A stretch of 8,992 nt of DNA. It comes from an uncultured Kineosporia sp. (GTDB lineage Bacteria > Actinomycetota > Actinomycetes > Actinomycetales > Kineosporiaceae). Position 1 is the first letter of the stretch, and each line of letters starts with the position of its first letter. The notes beneath the pieces are model-generated. The model saw nothing but the letters and a program-made list of their open reading frames with translations, was not told where the DNA came from and searched no databases. The translations under genes and the position numbers were made by a program. The stretch covers positions 1 to 8,992 of the forward strand of contig CALMAR010000402.1 in NCBI GenBank assembly GCA_937859855.1, given 5' to 3'. Positions 7,071 through 8,992 of the stretch are shown in pieces.

Positions 7071-7085
7071 CCCGCTCCGCGCGGG
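7071..7085. other. Small hairpin in the FUSC gene leader
   Basis: CCCGC (7071-7075) and GCGGG (7081-7085) pair around a 5-nt loop and end 11 nt before the proposed GTG start at 7097. The 3' arm overlaps GGGA, the only Shine-Dalgarno-like bases present, so it could weaken translation initiation. In DNA this GC-rich such a short stem could also be chance. Confidence 0.25.
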
Positions 7086-7096
7086 ATGATGACCCG

Positions 7097-8371
7097 GTGG
7101 GGTTGTTCGCTGAGCGGGTCGGAAAGCTGTTCGCCGATGCCTTGGACGACACCCGGGATCGGGTTCGCCGCCGTGGCAAGGCCGCCATGTTCCGGGCCCT
7201 GCGGCTCTCGGTGGCTGCTGCGGCCAGCTACGAAGTGGCGCACCTGCTCTCGCCCAATACCGTCCCGATCCTGGCCCCGCTGACCGCTCTACTGGTGGTG
7301 CAGGTCACCCTGACCGGCACCGTGTACAGCGGGTTCGAGCGGGTGATCAGCGTGGTCGCCGGGGTGCTCCTGGCGGTGATCTTCTCGGCCGTGGTCGGGC
7401 TGACTTGGTGGAGCCTGGCCATTCTGGTGGCGATCTCGATCGCGATCGGCCAGCTCCTGCGGCTGGGGCCGAATCTGATCGAGGTGCCGATCAGCGCGAT
7501 GCTGGTGCTGGCGGTCGGTGGCGGCGGGGCCGGGGAGGCCGCCGCCGGGCGGATCTATGAGACCGTGATCGGCGCCATCACCGGAGTGGCGATCAACGTG
7601 ATCTTTCCCCCGGCCGTGCGGCAGCTGGACGCCGGAGCCCGGGTCGAGCAGTTCGCCGCCCGGATCGCTGATCTGCTCCAGGCCGCCTCGGGCGACCTGG
7701 CCTCCGGGCCGGTGTCGGGCCAGGTTCAGAGCTGGCTGGAGGAGGCCCGGCGGCTGAGCCGGCACGTTCCGGGGATCGATCAGGAGATCACCAGCTCGGA
7801 GCAGAGCCGTCAGCTGAACGTCCGGGCGCTGGGTACTCCGGACGCGGGAGCCAGCCTGCGCGACGGGCTGGATGCCCTGGAACATTCGCTGGTCGCGATT
7901 CGCAGCCTGTTCCGGTCGGTCGTGGACGGCGTGGCCGCCGGCTCGGTGGCGAAGGCCGCGGACGAGCCAGGTGCTGAGCCCGAGGACGACTACGCCGAGG
8001 ATGTCCGGCAGGCGTTCGCCCTGCTGATCGCCGACCTCGCTGCTAGCGTGCGCTCCTACGGCACGATGCTTGGGGCGCAGGCGGAGTACGACGCCGAGCT
8101 GGAGTCGTCGCGGGTGGCGCAGACCCTGGCCGATCTGCGTGAGGCCCGGGCCCGGGTGACCGAGATGCTGTTGCTGGGCCCGCGGGAGGACCCTCAGTAC
8201 TGGGAGCTGAACGTAGCTCTGCTCGCCACTGTGGAGCGGGTACTGCGCGAGCTCGACATCGAGGACTACGTCCGGGAGCGCGCCGCCTATCTGGCCGAGC
8301 ACGACACCCCGCTGCGGCATCAGAGTCACGAAGCCGTGGCCCGGCTCCGCCGCCAGGCGCGCCGTCTGTGA
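7097..8371 (+). CDS. FUSC / aromatic acid exporter-like membrane protein
   Basis: A 424-residue protein with a membrane half and a soluble half. Residues about 30-175 hold roughly six hydrophobic helices, starting with ALRLSVAAAASYEVAHLL, then VPILAPLTALLVVQVTL, YSGFERVISVVAGVLLAVI and IEVPISAMLVLAV, and ending with IGAITGVAINVIFPPAV. This is the pattern of the fusaric-acid-resistance/ArAE family, whose members are thought to export aromatic acids. The C-terminal 250 residues are Ala/Leu/Arg/Glu-rich and predicted helical and cytoplasmic (VEQFAARIADLL, LADLREARARVTEMLLLG). It is single-copy in layout, about half the size of AaeB, as is common in actinobacteria. The GTG at 7097 is the preferred start because residues 1-30 (FAERVGKLFADALDDTRDRVRRR) look like an amphipathic coding lead; an ATG at 7187 would begin at the first helix. 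The substrate is unknown, and the gene appears to be monocistronic. Confidence 0.8.
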   Translation: MGLFAERVGKLFADALDDTRDRVRRRGKAAMFRALRLSVAAAASYEVAHLLSPNTVPILAPLTALLVVQVTLTGTVYSGFERVISVVAGVLLAVIFSAVVGLTWWSLAILVAISIAIGQLLRLGPNLIEVPISAMLVLAVGGGGAGEAAAGRIYETVIGAITGVAINVIFPPAVRQLDAGARVEQFAARIADLLQAASGDLASGPVSGQVQSWLEEARRLSRHVPGIDQEITSSEQSRQLNVRALGTPDAGASLRDGLDALEHSLVAIRSLFRSVVDGVAAGSVAKAADEPGAEPEDDYAEDVRQAFALLIADLAASVRSYGTMLGAQAEYDAELESSRVAQTLADLREARARVTEMLLLGPREDPQYWELNVALLATVERVLRELDIEDYVRERAAYLAEHDTPLRHQSHEAVARLRRQARRL

Positions 8372-8393
8372 CTGCCGCCCGGTTCCAGGATGG

Positions 8394-8492
8394 CTACTGG
8401 TCGGGCGCGAACAGCCCGGCCAGTGCACCCAGGGTTGCGATCGCGCAGCAGGCGATGAGCCGGCGCAGAGCCCACCGGGCCCAGAAGTGCTT
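8394..8492 (-). pseudogene. C-terminal fragment of an unrecognised membrane protein
   Basis: On the minus strand a frame that differs from the adjacent MFS fragment reads KHFWARWALRRLIACC, then AIATLGALAGLFAPDQ, and stops at TAG (8394-8396). It contains one basic-flanked hydrophobic helix. Third codon positions in this frame are nearly all G or C, whereas the MFS frame loses that bias here, so this stretch looks like real former coding sequence. No start codon or N-terminal part is present, and the frame is closed upstream by TGA at 8562-8564. It could be the tail of another membrane protein joined to the MFS piece, or a diverged or frameshifted part of the same gene. I cannot name the family. 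Confidence 0.4.
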
Positions 8493-8610
8493 TCGCCGCG
8501 AGGGCGGCCAGACCGACCGGCACGTTGACCCAGAAGACGGCTGGCCAGCCCCAGAGCTCGGTCAGAAGGCCGCCCAGAACCCAGCCGCTGGCTCCGCCGG
8601 CCGGTCGCCG
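8492..8610 (-). pseudogene. Internal fragment of an EmrB/QacA-type MFS drug transporter
   Basis: The minus-strand frame reads GASGWVLGGLLTELWG followed by WPAVFWVNVPVGLAAL. These are the antiporter motif C region (G..xGPxlGG, here with Trp in place of Pro) and the following WRWiFwvNvPiGl signature of 14-helix (DHA2) drug:proton antiporters. Only about 35 residues of a family that is usually around 500 residues survive. Upstream of about 8600 the frame reads SGDLSDWEADRRPA, which does not look like MFS; downstream of 8492 the similarity stops and coding bias moves to another frame. Both ends are therefore lost, and the fragment cannot be functional. The signature itself is unmistakable; the exact borders are estimates. 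Confidence 0.75.
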
Positions 8611-8623
8611 ATCAGCCTCCCAG

Positions 8624-8791
8624 TCGCTCAGGTCGCCCGATCTGGCTCGGATGAAACGCTGCCCCGGGTGCCCGTGGCTCTTCCTGGATGGTTCCAAGAC
8701 CGGCAGCCGACGCTGGTGCGCGATGAACGACTGCGGCACGCACGAGAAGATCCGCCGGTACGTGTCCAAGCGCGCCGCCCGCCGCCACTGA
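8624..8791 (+). pseudogene. C-terminal zinc-finger remnant of a CGNR-type regulator
   Basis: The plus-strand frame reads SLRSPDLARMKRCPGC, then WLFLDGSK, SRRWCAMNDCGTHEKIRR and a basic tail ending at TGA 8791. This is the CGNR zinc finger, a C-terminal DNA-binding module of actinobacterial transcription regulators that are normally about 180-200 residues long. All four zinc ligands are kept (CPGC and WCAMNDC); the name-giving CGNR is CGTH here. The N-terminal ligand-sensing domain is missing, and codons before about 8620 read antisense through the MFS fragment. An ATG at 8651 could start a 46-residue mini-protein, but no ribosome site supports it. The likely terminator hairpin still follows the stop, which fits a gene that lost only its 5' part. 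Confidence 0.75.
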
Positions 8792-8792
8792 G

Positions 8793-8810
8793 CTGCCCGT
8801 GCAGGGGCAG
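8793..8810. terminator. Hairpin between the CGNR remnant and the LuxR gene
   Basis: CTGCCC (8793-8798) and GGGCAG (8805-8810) form a perfect 6-bp stem with a 6-nt loop, starting 2 nt after the CGNR stop and between two convergent coding ends. No T-tract is present. The arms are identical to those of the hairpin at 4578-4601. Confidence 0.5.
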
Positions 8811-8838
8811 GGCCCAGGCCAGCCGCTCGTCGCAGGCC

Positions 8839-8880
8839 GGTCAGAGCCGGTCAGAGGTGGGTCAGAGGTGGGTCAGAGCA
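8839..8880. repeat. Fourfold GGTCAGAG direct repeat over the LuxR stop codon
   Basis: GGTCAGAG occurs four times, with its TCA at 8841, 8851, 8862 and 8873 (spacing 10, 11 and 11 bp). On the minus strand each unit reads CTCTGACC and carries a TGA; the one at 8873-8875 is the stop of the LuxR-type gene. The spacing puts stops in all three frames behind the gene. Confidence 0.8.
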
Positions 8881-8992
8881 GGTCTTCGCGGGTGGCGATG
8901 GCGACGGCTTCGGTGCGGCCGGAGGCGCCCAGCTTGGTCAGCACATTGGACACATGCACGCTGGCCGTCTTCTCGCTGATGAACAGCTGGGC
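8873..8992 (-). CDS. LuxR-type HTH regulator, C-terminal end, cut by window edge
   Basis: The last 39 codons of a leftward gene that starts beyond the window. They cover the second half of a LuxR/FixJ helix-turn-helix: QLFISEKTASVHVSNVLTKL contains the recognition helix (SEKTASVHVSNVL), and GASGRTEAVAIA is the usual dimerising fourth helix, followed by a short tail to TGA at 8873-8875. The N-terminal half, which would show whether this is a two-component response regulator or a large ATP-binding LuxR protein, lies outside. It converges on the CGNR remnant and its stop codon lies within a short tandem repeat. The domain call is secure; target and signal are unknown. Confidence 0.9.
   Translation of the reverse strand, partial: AQLFISEKTASVHVSNVLTKLGASGRTEAVAIATREDLL

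Larger units (their letters stand above)
8372..8872. other. Gene-poor interval made of gene remnants
   Basis: About 500 bp lie between the FUSC gene and the LuxR-type gene without an intact gene. From left to right they hold 22 bp of nothing recognisable, the unrecognised membrane-protein tail (minus), the MFS fragment (minus), a short junction near 8600-8624, the CGNR remnant (plus), a hairpin, and the GGTCAGAG repeats. No transposase, terminal inverted repeats or integrase was seen that would explain the rearrangement. Confidence 0.7.

Noticed and set aside
7289..8428. A 379-codon minus-strand open frame across the FUSC gene.
   Set aside because: It is antisense to a convincing membrane protein and its translation is Gln/His/Gly/Asp-rich without helices or motifs.
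8368..8979. A 203-codon plus-strand frame over the remnant region and LuxR end.
   Set aside because: It is out of frame with the CGNR motif and antisense to the MFS and LuxR signatures.

Overview
The window is high-GC DNA with strong G/C bias at third codon positions, actinobacterial in character. The evidence is a SARP-type regulator, an MMPL transporter, a mycobacterial-type glutamine-dependent NAD+ synthetase, a DUF3072 protein, a CGNR zinc-finger remnant and a perfect actinobacterial LexA box. The genus cannot be named from the sequence. No rRNA, tRNA, CRISPR array, insertion sequence or replication origin was seen.

Layout. The left edge (1-1058, minus) holds the N-terminal third of a large SARP regulator: winged helix, BTAD domain and the start of a P-loop NTPase. 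A family motif falls out of frame in its last codons inside the window. Next to it on the same strand is a five-helix membrane protein of unknown function (1138-1629). A roughly 200-bp divergent intergenic region with a nested palindrome separates it from a rightward pair: an MMPL/RND-type transporter (1833-3935) and, 2 bp later, a small SAM-dependent methyltransferase (3938-4567). These are followed by nadE (4655-6703), a tiny DUF3072 gene (6794-7015) with a perfect SOS box and probably a leaderless start, and an aromatic-acid-exporter-like FUSC protein (7097-8371).

The right end (8372-8872) has no intact gene. It holds pieces of at least two and probably three genes: a tail of an unrecognised membrane protein and an internal piece of an EmrB/QacA-type MFS transporter, both on minus, and the C-terminal zinc finger of a CGNR regulator on plus. 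The MFS and CGNR pieces both lack their 5' parts and abut near 8600-8624. This is what a single deletion across a divergently transcribed transporter/regulator pair would leave. The window ends in the last 39 codons of a LuxR-type regulator (minus), whose stop codon lies in a fourfold short direct repeat.

How the genes fit together. nadE is housekeeping and stands alone functionally. The transporter and methyltransferase are almost certainly co-transcribed. The SARP regulator, the membrane protein and the transporter could form a regulated export or secondary-metabolite locus, but no biosynthetic enzymes are visible, so that is inference. The strongest leads for new biology are the LexA-controlled DUF3072 gene and the gene-remnant scar at 8394-8791.
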